64,000 nt of DNA from Nelumbo lutea (taxonomy: Eukaryota > Streptophyta > Magnoliopsida > Proteales > Nelumbonaceae). The position numbers and the translations under genes are program-made. Positions 35,712 through 47,900 of the stretch are shown piece by piece. The stretch is taken from positions 67,118,383 to 67,182,382 of the forward strand of contig JAKGHH010000002.1 in NCBI GenBank assembly GCA_022828595.1, in the 5' to 3' direction. The notes under the pieces are model-generated. The model searched no databases and was not told where the DNA came from. It saw only the letters and a list, made by a program, of their open reading frames with translations. Positions within the stretch are counted from its first letter, which is position 1; each line of letters opens with the position of its first letter.

Positions 35712-38700
35712 ACATTAATGATTTTTATTACTATTTTATATTACTGTTTATAAATTGTCATTTTTTAAGACACTCATACAGTTTATGGATCCACATAAAT
35801 TGACCCTCATATGTCAAACCCATAAAATTGTACGGGTCATTAAATTCAACTTGAACCGTTTATTACTTTAATTTAACCATTCTTATTCTTATTATTAATC
35901 TATTTTAGTATTTAATTTAATTTTTTGTTAAATAGTAATAATATTAACTAAATTTGTAATTATTTAAATATTTACTCAAAATAATTTTTTCAATCAAGTG
36001 TAATTATTATATAATAGATTTGTTAATTCATATTTTGCATTTAAGAATAAACACCGTTAATAAATATTGATTCTTATTTCATGTTTAATTATCGTATTCG
36101 GTAATTATTATGGGGCATGCTTTGAATAAACATTAATGATAACAGATGATTGTTATTTCATTTTTACTATTAAATTAATTAAGTACTTGATGATTGTTAG
36201 GGGTGAGCAAAAAAAATCAAAAAAACGAACTGATAAAAAAAAACGACCGAAATCGAACCAAAAAATCAGTTAACTAAACTAACCGGTATACATGTTTTTC
36301 TATATACTTATGTATATTTTATATATTATAAATTAATAAATACTTATTATATATAAATATATATATATATATTTGTAATATAATATTTATTATTTAAAAT
36401 ATAATATTATATATATATATATTTATAATATTTTATTATATATTTATATATATTTTTATAATAAATATTATAAGTCAAAAAAACCCGAACCGATCAACCG
36501 GTTTTCAAAAAACCAGTACTACTGGTTCGGTTCACAAAAAAGGCCCACGGTTCGGTTACTCGAACCGTGAGCACACCTAATGATAGTTATTATTATTAGT
36601 TATTTCTATAAATAATTTATTGTTATTATTGTTTACTTAATTCAGTAATTTTCAATAAGTAATTATTTGATTTAATCTGAATTATTTCATTTTTTTAATT
36701 ATTTATAATAAACATTTAGGGTAGGCTCTTTATTTGATTTAAGATACTTGCCATGTTTTATCTAGACAATGACCCCATACTAAGTAAGGGGCAACTACAG
36801 TATCATTTAATTTGAAATTTACTATTTAACAATAAAAAATCAATGTCATATTGAGCAACCCACCCCCAAAAATGTATCAATAACTTTGAAATCATTAATC
36901 TATTTATAAAAATAGTAAAATTAGATGGATGTTTACAACAATATCAAAGAGGCAAAGAAGGAAAAAAATCATTCAAAAAACTACTAAGAAAAACAATCCA
37001 TGACAAACAACATTTGCAGGTGCATCCATCCTCTGAAGTAAGAGATGAAAAATATATGACTACAATCAAATCATCATCATGTATGGCTACAACCAATTGA
37101 TAATATAATCAAGACTCCAAAGTCCATCCAAAAGAGGAAACAAGAAAGAAAGGAGAATAATGGATCCATCCCGAGTATCGAAGTCACCTCCAAGTAAGGT
37201 GGCAACGCTTCTTTTGGTCGATCATGGTTATGGATTTTAAGTCTAAGCTCCCCACAGTGCATGTAAACTGGCTATAATTTATCTTTAGGAAAAAGGTAGG
37301 GAAACCTGTACATAACTTAATCGTATGCTTGAATTATGGGAATTGGGAGATAGAAATAGGAAATGTAGGTTCAAATTATAATCTTGGGCATGTTGACGTG
37401 TCAAATTCAAGTCAATTAAAATACTCATAGATTTTTAGTTCATTCATTTAGTGGTAATTTGAATATTTTTTTATTCCATGTCTTTATTGACTAATATAGA
37501 TTAATAATATATTAATAATTATGAAATCAGAAATAATAATAAGTAATATTATAATTACTATTATTTACAAATAATATATTCTTATTATGTGTGTATTTAT
37601 TTTGAAATCAGCAATATTAAATTATTATTATTATTTTTTAATTAATTCCTAAAATAATAATTGATTTTATAATTCTTTTAGTGTGACAATAATAAATAAT
37701 TGAAAGCTTTATAATTTAACTTTCAATTAATGAAATATTTATTGGAGAACAATAACAGTACTAATTATAATTACTTATAATAATAATATAAATAATTAAA
37801 ACTAATTATATATTTAAAAAAAATTAATATGAATCAATATCAATATAAAATGATTATATCCCAATTAATAATTAAAATTGTAAAAAATATTTATTAATTA
37901 TCATTAATTATTTAACATTCCAAAGTAATAATTATCATTATTATAATTAAGGAACTAATTATCAGTAAGTAATTATAATCAGTAAATAACTTTTATCACA
38001 AATCATTATTATTAGTATTAATTAATTATAATTGATGATAATACTAATATAATTATATTAATTAATATAAATTATTAATTATTATTACTGATAATAATTC
38101 TAATATAAATAATTAATATTAAATATTTATTTTAAAAATAATTAATATGAGTTAATATAAATATCAAATGCTTATTTCTGAATTATTAATTACCATTAAG
38201 AAAATCGTTGTTAATTATCATTCCGAATTAATAATGAGAAATATTATCAGTAATTAAGTATTAGCAGTAATTATTATCAGTAATTAATTATTATTAGTGA
38301 GTTATTATTATTAGCAAATAGCTGAAATTAATATTAGTACCCCTCTCTTTCAAAAAGTTGACTTATAATCATCATTTTCATCAATGACAACAACTTGATA
38401 AATACATAGATTAATAAAAATAGGTAAATATCATTAATTTATTTTTTATCTTTTGGAAAACTAAATAAGAGAAAAATAAAATGGTTAGCATTGCAAATGA
38501 AAAATTATTTGGATTTTTGTAAAAAAAACAATTATTCAAAAATAAGGTCATTAACCAAAGAGTAAATAAAATTATTCAGTAAATAATAATTTTAAGAAAT
38601 TAATAATTAATAATTAATTATATGTCCGAATTAAAATGGGTAATTTCAGCAAATAATTTTAAGTAATTAAAATTTTCTATTAACATTTTTTAATTATAAC

Positions 38701-39770
38701 CAGTATTAGTAATAGATTAATAATATATTAATAATTATGAAATCAGTAATAATAATAAGTATAATATTATTATTATTAACTAATAATATATTCTTATTAT
38801 GTGTGTATTGATTTTGAAATCAGTAATATTAAAGTATTATTATTATTATTATTTATTACTACTACTATTATTTTTTAATTAAGTAGTTAATTTGTTATAG
38901 TTACGATTTTTAGTTAATTTATAAAATAAATGAAATATTTACGATTTAACTTTCACTAAATGAAATATTTATTGTAGAATAATAATAGTATTAATTATAA
39001 TTATATATTTATAAAATAATCAATATGAATTAATATAAATGTAAAATGATTATATCCCAATTAATAATTAACATTATTAAAATACTTATTAATTATCATT
39101 AATTAATTAACACCCTGAAGTAATAATTATCATCATTAGTATTGGTATAATTAATTATAACTATTGATAATAATAATAATATAATTATATTAATTAATAT
39201 AGTATTATTAATTATAATTACTTATAATAATATAATTAATTATTTCATATAAATGTATGAATTATAATTTCTGTAATAATTATAATATAAATAATTAAAA
39301 TGAAATAATTATTTTCAAAATAACTAATATGAGTTAATATAAATATAAAATGATTATTCCAAATTGTTAATTACTATTATGAAATTTTTATTAATTATCA
39401 TTAACTAGTTATCATTTCGAATTAATAATGAGCAATATTGTCAGTAATAAATTATCAGTAATTAATTATTATTAGTAATTAAGTATTAGCAATAATTATT
39501 ATAAGAAATTAAATTTTCATATTAATAATGAGCAATATTATCATTCATAAATTATTAGTAATTAATTACTATTAGTAATTAAGTAATAGCAGTGATTATT
39601 ATTAGAAATGATTTTCAATTATTAATTATTATCAGTGAGTAATTATTATTTGTAATTAAAAGCTGGAATGGATTAATTAGGAGTAGTTAACAGTAATTAT
39701 TATTAGTAATTAATAGCTGAAATTAATTATTTTTATTTTTTTTATTCCATGTCACTTTTAAAGAACCAAT
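35712..39770. repeat. AT-rich dispersed repeat block, copy 1
   Basis: The segment 35712-37877 matches 62360-64000 in the same orientation with scattered differences and one large gap (about 36005-36635 is absent from the other copy). Within copy 1, 37490-37620 recurs near 38700-38860 (GATTAATAATATATTAATAA and TTATTATGTGTGTAT), showing an internal duplication of about 1.2 kb. Much of 37500-39700 is built of AATTATTA/TAATAATT words and is nearly free of G and C. No transposase or other protein signature was found. Confidence 0.75.
36198..36579. mobile_element. Non-autonomous hAT-like element
   Basis: The ends TAGGGGTGAGCA and the reverse complement of TGAGCACACCTA form short inverted repeats. 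The flanks ATGATTGT (36190-36197) and ATGATAGT (36580-36587) are an 8-bp duplication with one mismatch, the size typical of hAT elements. The interior has GGTTCGGTT/AACCGAACC words near the ends and an AT core. No transposase. Confidence 0.75.
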
Positions 39771-42101
39771 GAGATGCACTTTCCCAATAAACTAAATAAT
39801 CTCTTCTCTTAAAATTAATACTAAACTACCTCCCCCACTTTCTCCAGAATTATCTCTAATTCCTATTTATCTTCCAAATTATCTCTAATTCCTATTTATT
39901 TCCACAATTATCTCTAATTAGGAGAGAATTTCTTTCCTAAATTATCTCTAATTCCAATTTATTCTCTCCCCTACTTTTTATCTATATCTATCTAAGGAAA
40001 TTTTGGATTAGAAAATTTAAGAATTATTTAAATATTCTAACAAAATTATATAATAACTTTAAAATATTTATCAAAAACACAAAAAATAATTTTATATTTT
40101 TACAAAATATATCACGAAATTATGTACTAACAATTTAATATATGTTTTTTTTATTATCAATTTAAATGCTTTTAAATATGTAATAGCTTTAAATAAATAA
40201 AATTCAAATAACAAAAAATTAAATATTTTATAGATTATTTAAATATTTAAATAACAAAATGATTATCAAAACTATATTTTAAATAGTTAAATTAACGAAA
40301 TTATCAAATAAATAATTTTATATTTTTACAAAATATATCACAAAATTATGTACTAGCAATTTAAATTATGTTTTTCCGGATCATCAATTTAAATGTTTTT
40401 CAAATCTTTAATAATATGTAAAAGCATTAATTAAATAAAAATCAAATAACAAAAAATGTTAAATATTTTATAGATTATATAAATATTTAAGTAACTAGAT
40501 ATTTTTCATAACTAGATTTTAAATAGTTAAAATAAAGAAATTATGTAATAAATTAAAAAAAAATCTTGAAAGTAAAAAATAATTATAACATAATATTGAC
40601 ATTAATAATAGTTGAATATATTATAAAATTAATAATAAAATTATGTAATAATAGTACAAATTATAATTTTATGGATAATTAAATTCCATAAATAAGTAAT
40701 ATTTTAAAATTTAAATATTTTACATATTTTTACATATTAATTAAATATTTAAATAACTGGGTATTTTAAATAACAAAATATTTAACATAACTAGATTTTA
40801 AATAGTTAAAATAAAGAAATTATATAATAAATTTAAAAAGTTACTGAAAAGTAGAAAATTAATTATAACATAATATTGAAGCTAATATTAGCTTAATATT
40901 TTTACATAATATTGTGAATAACTAATTTAATTTATATAGAGTAATAATTTGAGAAAATAACTTTTAAAAAATTTTAATATTTTTTATTAATAATTTTAAA
41001 CTCTTAATCTGTATTTATTATATAATTATATATACTAAAATTAATATTTATTGTATTTCAGTAATTATTTATTGTTTTGTGATAAATGCATTTTTAATGA
41101 TTATGTATAAATTTATTTTGTTTTGTTATTTAAGAGAAAACTTTCAATAACTATTGGAGATAAAATTACTATTATTGAAAATTTTCAATTTAATTTATTG
41201 TACTTATTGTATTTATTGTATTTTTGTTTTAACTTATTGATTAATATTTATCAGAGATTAAAATATTATTTGAGGTTATACTATTTATTGACTAGGTTAA
41301 TATGTTTTTAGTACTTATTGTATTTTTGTAATTATTGTATATTTCATTGTCAACATATTTTCAATAATTGTTTATTTTTGCTATAAATTTTCAATAATTA
41401 TTAGAGATTAAACTATTATTATTTATCAGAGATGAGACTATTAATTTAGTTAAAATTATGAGTGTTCATGAGTTGGTTCAGTTTGGTTTAGGCTATTTGG
41501 CCAACCAAATAACCTGGTCAGGTTGGGGAGTTGGTCAGCTAAAACCGATTGACCTTTTGTGAAAACCGACCCACTTTAATTATATCAGTTTGGGTCAATT
41601 TTTTGGTTTGGTTAGTCGGTTCAAAGGATTCAAACTTAAATTTTAAATTTAATTTTAAAAATTACAATACAATTATTAAAAACTAAATTTAAAAATTAGA
41701 TTTATGATATAAAACATTTTAGACTAAGAAATATGAAAAATTTCCCACTTTTCCATATTAAAAATTATATTTAAAATATAAAATATTAATATATATCCAT
41801 GGTTAGGTCGTTCAATTTTGGTTGGTTTACAAATGGCCAAAGTGAAATTGATCCAACTTGGTTGAATTGAGAAATTTTTTAACCAAAGCCGGCCTAAAAT
41901 ACTAGAAAACCGACCAACTTGGGTTGAGTTGATTGAGTTGATCAATTTCATTAGTTTTATGAACAAACCTAACAAAAATTAATTATTGTTATTTTTGTAT
42001 TATAACAAAATTGTTAAAAGTAGTATATAAAATATGAATAATTATTAATTATTTAAAAAGTTGAAATATAAAACAATTTTATACTCTCATGTGATTTTAT
42101 A
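39771..42101. other. AT-rich region, no gene
   Basis: The start (39840-39970) holds 3-4 imperfect repeats of AATTATCTCTAATTCCTATT. Further on are diverged direct repeats around 40040-40900 (ATTTAAATATTTAAATAAC, TAACTAGATTTTAAATAGTT). A hAT-like block is listed separately at 41457-41971. Nothing codes. Confidence 0.55.
41457..41971. mobile_element. Probable degraded hAT-like element
   Basis: The left end TATGAGTGTTCAT pairs with the reverse complement of the right end (TAGGTTTGTTCAT), the same end type as the element at 56300-57039 (TAGACTTGTTCAT). GGTTGGTTT-like words fill the ends. The expected 8-bp duplication is only partly preserved, so the call is tentative. Confidence 0.45.
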
Positions 42102-42550
42102 GGGTCATTTACTAGAACGAATCTTCTAGTTTTACATATTTACTTTAAACCTACCTTATAGTTTTCATTTTATTAAAACATCACATATATTTTACAATTT
42201 ATTTACTTAATCAACCTTTCATTAAGGAGTGTTTGTTTCATGATATTTTATTCCAAAATTACCCTTAACACTTTTTTTTGTACAAAAAACAAAATTAACC
42301 AAATATAGCCAATAGAGTGGTTGCCCGTGTCTTATAAAGGAGAAAAAGTGGTATTATTATTTTTTTATTTTGATTAAATTTATTTAAATGAATATTATGG
42401 GCAACACTGTCATTTTCCACTATCATCCAATCCAATGGAAGATTGATTAAATCTATTGCAAATTATAAGTGATGTTTTAGTAAAATTTTAACTATAGGGT
42501 AGATTTTAGTAAATCAATAAAACTATAAGGAGTATTTTAGTAAACGACCC
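42102..42550. mobile_element. TIR element with inverted arms of about 85 bp
   Basis: The left arm starts GGGTCATTTACTAGAA and the right arm, reverse complemented, starts GGGTCGTTTACTAAAA. Both arms run through ACC(T)TA...TAGTT and ATTAAAACATCAC-like words. The interior has no coding frame. No clean target duplication was found, so the superfamily is left open. Confidence 0.6.
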
Positions 42551-42580
42551 TTTCTATTATTTAGCTTTCGTTTAATAAAT

Positions 42581-42607
42581 CCCGTGCATCGCACGGGTCC
42601 CCGCTAG
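42581..42607 (+). mobile_element. Helitron-type 3' terminus
   Basis: A GC-rich hairpin CCCGTGC-ATC-GCACGGG (42581-42597) is followed after six bases by CTAG (42604-42607) and then a T. Helitrons end in a short hairpin about 10 bases before a terminal CTRR and insert between A and T, and this fits. The surrounding sequence is almost pure AT, so the hairpin stands out. The matching 5' TC end was not located, so element length is unknown. Confidence 0.65.
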
Positions 42608-44937
42608 TTATTATTAGTAATCAAGAACTATAATTAATTAATTAGTTTAGTAGTTAACAGTAATTAATAGCATGTCGAATTAATAACTACCTGTTTAATG
42701 AAACTGGTTTGATTTGAAATGCATTAATCACAGTTTCCTTTTTTTTCAAGAAAGGATTGAAAGTGGGAACTTCCCACTTCTCACAACTCTGCATGGTGGT
42801 AGGCTCCAATCTGCATGTTAGTGGGCTCTGTTCTTGAATTATCACTAATCTGAATTTGACACGTGTCTATTTTGTTTAAATCTTTGAAAGAACAGGTGTA
42901 TAAATGTAGGTGGGCCACATGTTTGACTATAGGAGGCTTTGGCCTGAAATCATTCCTCTAAAGAGAGATATTAGATTTGAAAAAGTAGGATGGGAATTTC
43001 GTTGGGGGGAGGGGGGGCTTGGAATGGTCAAGCCCACATATAGAGGAATCCCATTCCATCAAGAATAAGAACTGGAATTTCATTCCAACCAAATAAACAG
43101 CTAAAATCAGAATGCACCTTTCCTGTTCTAATTCCAAGCACTTATACCGAGGAACCAAACGAATCCGTAGAAATACAAATATAAACTCTATATATATAAG
43201 CTACAATCATGAATAGGGGTATCTACTTTTCAACCCAACCTACTAACACACCCACCAGCCATTAATTGATGCGTTGGATTGTATTCATTTAATCTAGGGT
43301 AATTGGCAGGTTGGGTAACCCAATAAAGGGAGGCTTAATTGTTGGTTTGGGTGTGTTGGGCATTATTGTCCAGCAAATAATCTATCAGACTCTTCATATT
43401 ACATCATTCATCTCTCTCTCTCTTCTTTTGCAGTAGATCCTTTTAAGGTTTCTCTTTGCAAACACCAATGACAAAACTCACGGTGCTATGGTTGAAGAAA
43501 GTAAAGAAATGACCAAGCCACCTTCTGTTATTTTTCTTTTCTTTTTTTATAATTTTTATTAACGGATTAGGTGGGTTGGATTTGGATTGAACCAAGGCGG
43601 GTTTGGGTTAAACCAACTCATTTTTTTAACCCAAACCAGACCAACTGTCACCTCTAACCGCGATGCTGATTAAAAATCTGACCATCTCCTTTATTTACCC
43701 AAGACGTTCACTTGTTCATTGGTTGACCAAAAATTTAACACTTGGATGAGGCGCTCCTTTTTACATACCTCTAGTATCCAGGTCCAAACTGATACGACAA
43801 ACACCATTTCTGTCTATCTCGAAACAACCACATGTCCAAAACAGATTGTACGCCCTAATTCTGTCTCATTATCTAAGCTTTGATAGCAAAGCCAAAACTA
43901 GAAAATAGATTAATTAATGGTAAAACTCTATCACATAAATCATATGTTAAGGGTGGATATGAAACAAGTTGAGCCAAATATTAAATTATTCAAGCTCAAT
44001 TCGACATAAAAAAAACATACTCGAGCTGGGACTTGAGTCTAATTCGTCCTAGACTAACTCCAATTCAATTCAACTCAAAAAGCTCATATATTTGAGCTCA
44101 TCTCGGCTCGGTTCACGTTTAATCACAAACCAAGCTTCATATTATTTTAACTCGACACAGTTATCAATTAAAGCTATATATTGGGTTCGAACTTAATTTA
44201 AATTAACCCAAATCAATTGAATGACTTGCAGATATCTTGATTTTTGTCCACTTCTAGTATTTATGATGTTAAGTTTAGAAACCTTGCTTAATAACACCAT
44301 GAAAGAGTTACAGTGATGTGTAACAGAGGATGGGATTGCAGAAAATATTACAAACCCAGAAATGATTATAATATTATTGATTGAACAGAATAACAATGGC
44401 ATCAAACAACCAGCCTTTAAATTGCAGCTGTAAAGGGTATTTTACTTGTTGACTTGTACTTTACTAGGAAAAGAAAAAACATTGAGATAAAACCAAAATT
44501 TCCTATGCCCGTAAAATAAGAGGCTAGGGAAAGTCATTCAAAATTATAACATAAAGAACAAATAGAATCCATAGAACGATGCATAATGTACCACCTAGTC
44601 CCCACTCGTAAATTGACTTTTGACATACTCGGTAACGCCCAAGAGTTGCCGTCTCCCCGCTCTCTGCTGGTGCCCAAGATCAAGAGAAGGGAAGAGAAAT
44701 TTCAAACTCCGGAACGATAAGATGAAAACTTCACCAAAAATATGGCGTGTTATTGTTACTCACGTTTACTGTATGAATACATCCAACTTAATCTGGCTTA
44801 TTTCATATCCAAATGGTTCTCTCTCTCTCTCTCTCTATTTATTTATTATTTATTATATTTTTTTTATTTTTCTCCCTGATTCTTTTTGAAAAGAAGCCTC
44901 TTAAAAAATTGTTTTTTCCGCCAAAATCTGTACATCT
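42608..44937. other. Intergenic region without a supported gene
   Basis: It contains a short G run near 43007-43017 and GGTTGGG/CCCAACC words around 43230-43640 that may be an old hAT-type element without a clean duplication. A TC microsatellite lies at 44820-44836. The 3' end of the DUF506 transcript should fall just left of 44938. Confidence 0.4.
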
Positions 44938-47900
44938 TCATAGGGTTCTGAATGGGTGCCTCCGCCTCTCTATTTTCACTCTACGATGACTGTCGTTGTT
45001 TATGGGCTTCAATAATCTTTCTGCTTCAATTTCAGATTGGAGAGAAGATTTAAGCCTCCTCAAATGTCCTATGCACTGCTTATGATCATAATAGCTTCTG
45101 TCATGGATACCCTGTTCGTCTGGATTCAGCTTTCTCTGGTAAGCAGAATGCCACTTGGCTTGCAAATAAGCAAAAGACCTCCACGGAGGAAGAGGCATTG
45201 AATTTTGCTTGAGAGAAGACCTTGCAGCTTCCACCATAACTTGAAGGAATTGTCTCAACTTTGACAAGGAACCTAGGTAAACCACCGGAATTGATTTCAA
45301 TACTGCACTGTAAGATTCAACTGCCCTTGCAATTTCGAAGTGGCTTCGGAAATCAATATCGATAATCAAGCGTTCAGAGTTCCCAGTATCACGATGAATG
45401 ACCACATCAATATATTCATGATCACCTGAATAACAACAATCGAAGGGGAAAAAATTTAAGAAAGATTCAAATTGAAGCAGTAATTTCACTTTTTGCCTAG
45501 GACAGGAATGTGCAAGTAGGAAATTTCCAATGCCCAAGGGGCCATTCAATAATGGCTGAAGTTAATAATTTATTGCTTTGTCTTCTAGTGGATAAAACAA
45601 CTAAATCATAAACATTCAAGGGTAATAGTAGTGAAAAACCTTATATGGCCTATTTCTAAACCTATAATAATTTATTGCTTTGTCTTCTACCCAACTTCAG
45701 CTTCAGCCATCAAGGAGCCCCAACCTTCTTAAAAACTTATTTTCTAAACCACTGCTTGGGAAGAGTGTATAGTGAAAAACCTTATATGGCCTATTTCTAA
45801 ACCTTGTATTTGTACAGCCTAAATGACAAAAACAATAAGCTTTTCAGTTAAGCCACTTCAGATGTTATCAAATGGCCCCTAAAGCTGATTCATCTCAATT
45901 TTTGAATGTAAGAAAAGCTTGTCAGATGATCAGAAACATGTAAAGACAGGTCATTTCTGTTCTAAAACATCAGACAGGATGGATGCATAACATGAGTATT
46001 CAAACCTGCTATGCATGCAATGTCTATCATAGAATATGATGACATGTGGTTCAAGATATACCATCACTATTATGCATAAGGCTGCAACTTGGGCCGGGTT
46101 GGCCCTAACCCAACCTAAAAAAATTGGGTTGGGTTGGGTCGGGTTGATATTTGGGTTAGGGTTAGGGTTGAAATTCATGAACCCGACTTTACTTCGGGTT
46201 GGGTTAGGGTTGACCCCTTAGTCAATCCAACCCAACCTGAACCCGATTCTATAGTACATGTCATATATAAATATATGTTATATGTAATATATAGCATACA
46301 TTGATTTGTTCAGATGCATGATATTTGTATAGCCCCCACCACATAGTATCATGTATTTCTTCTAAGATAATCACTTCACTTAATCCTAATCAGAAAGACT
46401 AAAACCTTAATAATATTATTTTATGTTTTTTTGAAAATTTTATTCTTCATCTCCTCTAAGTTGTTTTCCGCCCAAGAAAGATCTATCGTAAGCCATAACT
46501 CATAATAAACTATAGTTATTTCTAACACTTGTTTTTCTGAATTGTGTACCAAAAAAAAAAACAAAAAAAAAACGCCAACAAACAAATACTAATGAAACAT
46601 AGGATTCATATATGTAGTGAAAGTTGAGTTAAGATCTAAAATCGAGAAATTTATGAGGTTTTAAAGGATGGGAAGAAGGTTGGGTTGGGCCCAACCTGAG
46701 CCCAGCCCAACCCGAAATTGACTTCGGGTTGGGTTGGTTAGGGTTGAAGGAATTTAGTTAGGGTTAGGGTTGGGTTGGTCGGATTGGGTTAGGGTGGCTG
46801 GGGTTTAGAACTTAAGGTGGATTTAGGGTTAGCCTCACAGCCCGACTTGCAGCCCTAATTATGCACCTGAAACACTAAAAAGACACCAGAGTAGCACAAA
46901 GTCGGTTGATTTGTCAGCATACCTCCAGGGACCTTTCCAGAACCTTGCCACTTGGATACACATACAGCAGCATCATAACCATAGGATCTCAGGAGCTTTG
47001 CCAAAGAAAACCTGATACAGCTAGCATTACATGGGCTTGACTTGACAGTGTGAAGATCTGTTTCATTGATGGAAAGTAGAATGGAATGAACTGTAGACAA
47101 CAGGTCACTCTCATACTGATCCACTTTGTGCCGATAGAGCTGAAAAATAAAAGATAATAAGCAAAATCAAGCCTAATTAGAAACTACAGTTAAAAACCAA
47201 GATGTGGAACAAGAGAAAAAATTAATTGGTCCCGTAATAGAAAGCAGACAACCAAAATGAGTTGTACAAATTGAAATTCCAAGAGGGGAAGAATTTGCTA
47301 TCGCATTGATAGAAGTTTAGTCCACGGCATTGCATAAATGATACATGGAATAGGTTCACATATTGCACAACTTGCATAGATTTGCATAGTAAAATTTTAA
47401 ATGCAAATCTCACCTACAGAACTCTCGGCATAAATTCCTCCAGTTGTCTTAATTTATCTAGCAAAGGAAGAGATTCTCATAGTTCTCCATAGTTCATCCA
47501 AGGGCATCAACGGACAACGCACCTTGAGCATGTCACTCTAGTCTCTAGACTAGAGGATTGCCCAAGCAACCTACACTTGTATGGGACCCTAGGTGGTCGG
47601 TCACCTAGGCATCAAGGTGACATTTTCTTCTGATAAACTGCACGGTGTTTTTTTTTTTATCATCAATAAACCGAAAGGTGTTATAATATAATAAATTAAA
47701 GCATAACATGATTTCCTTTTTTTTCTGTGTATTCTTTAAAATAATGCATGTGAGGCTCTTGGTAAAAGAGAAAAGTGAGAACAACGAAGCTCAATCAGTT
47801 CCATCTAACTTAGATATTGATTTGGATAGGGGGTAAAAGATTTTCTCCAGCTCTAACCTTTCTCGTTAAAAGAGATTCTTTTTTTTCCCCTTCTATAACC

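Noticed and set aside
37077..37262. 61-codon minus-strand frame conserved in both AT-rich repeat copies (also 63118-63303)
   Set aside because: About 11 of 61 residues differ and most base changes alter the residue, so there is no sign of selection on a protein. It is open by chance in a shared repeat.
43205..43655. Another hAT element (TAGGGGTATCTAC ... CACCTCTA)
   Set aside because: The end words are only loosely inverted and the flanking octamers do not match.
46130..46240. Interstitial telomere repeat
   Set aside because: The TTAGGG-like words are mixed with GGGTTGGGTT and lie at both ends of a TSD-flanked hAT-like element, so they are subterminal transposon repeats.
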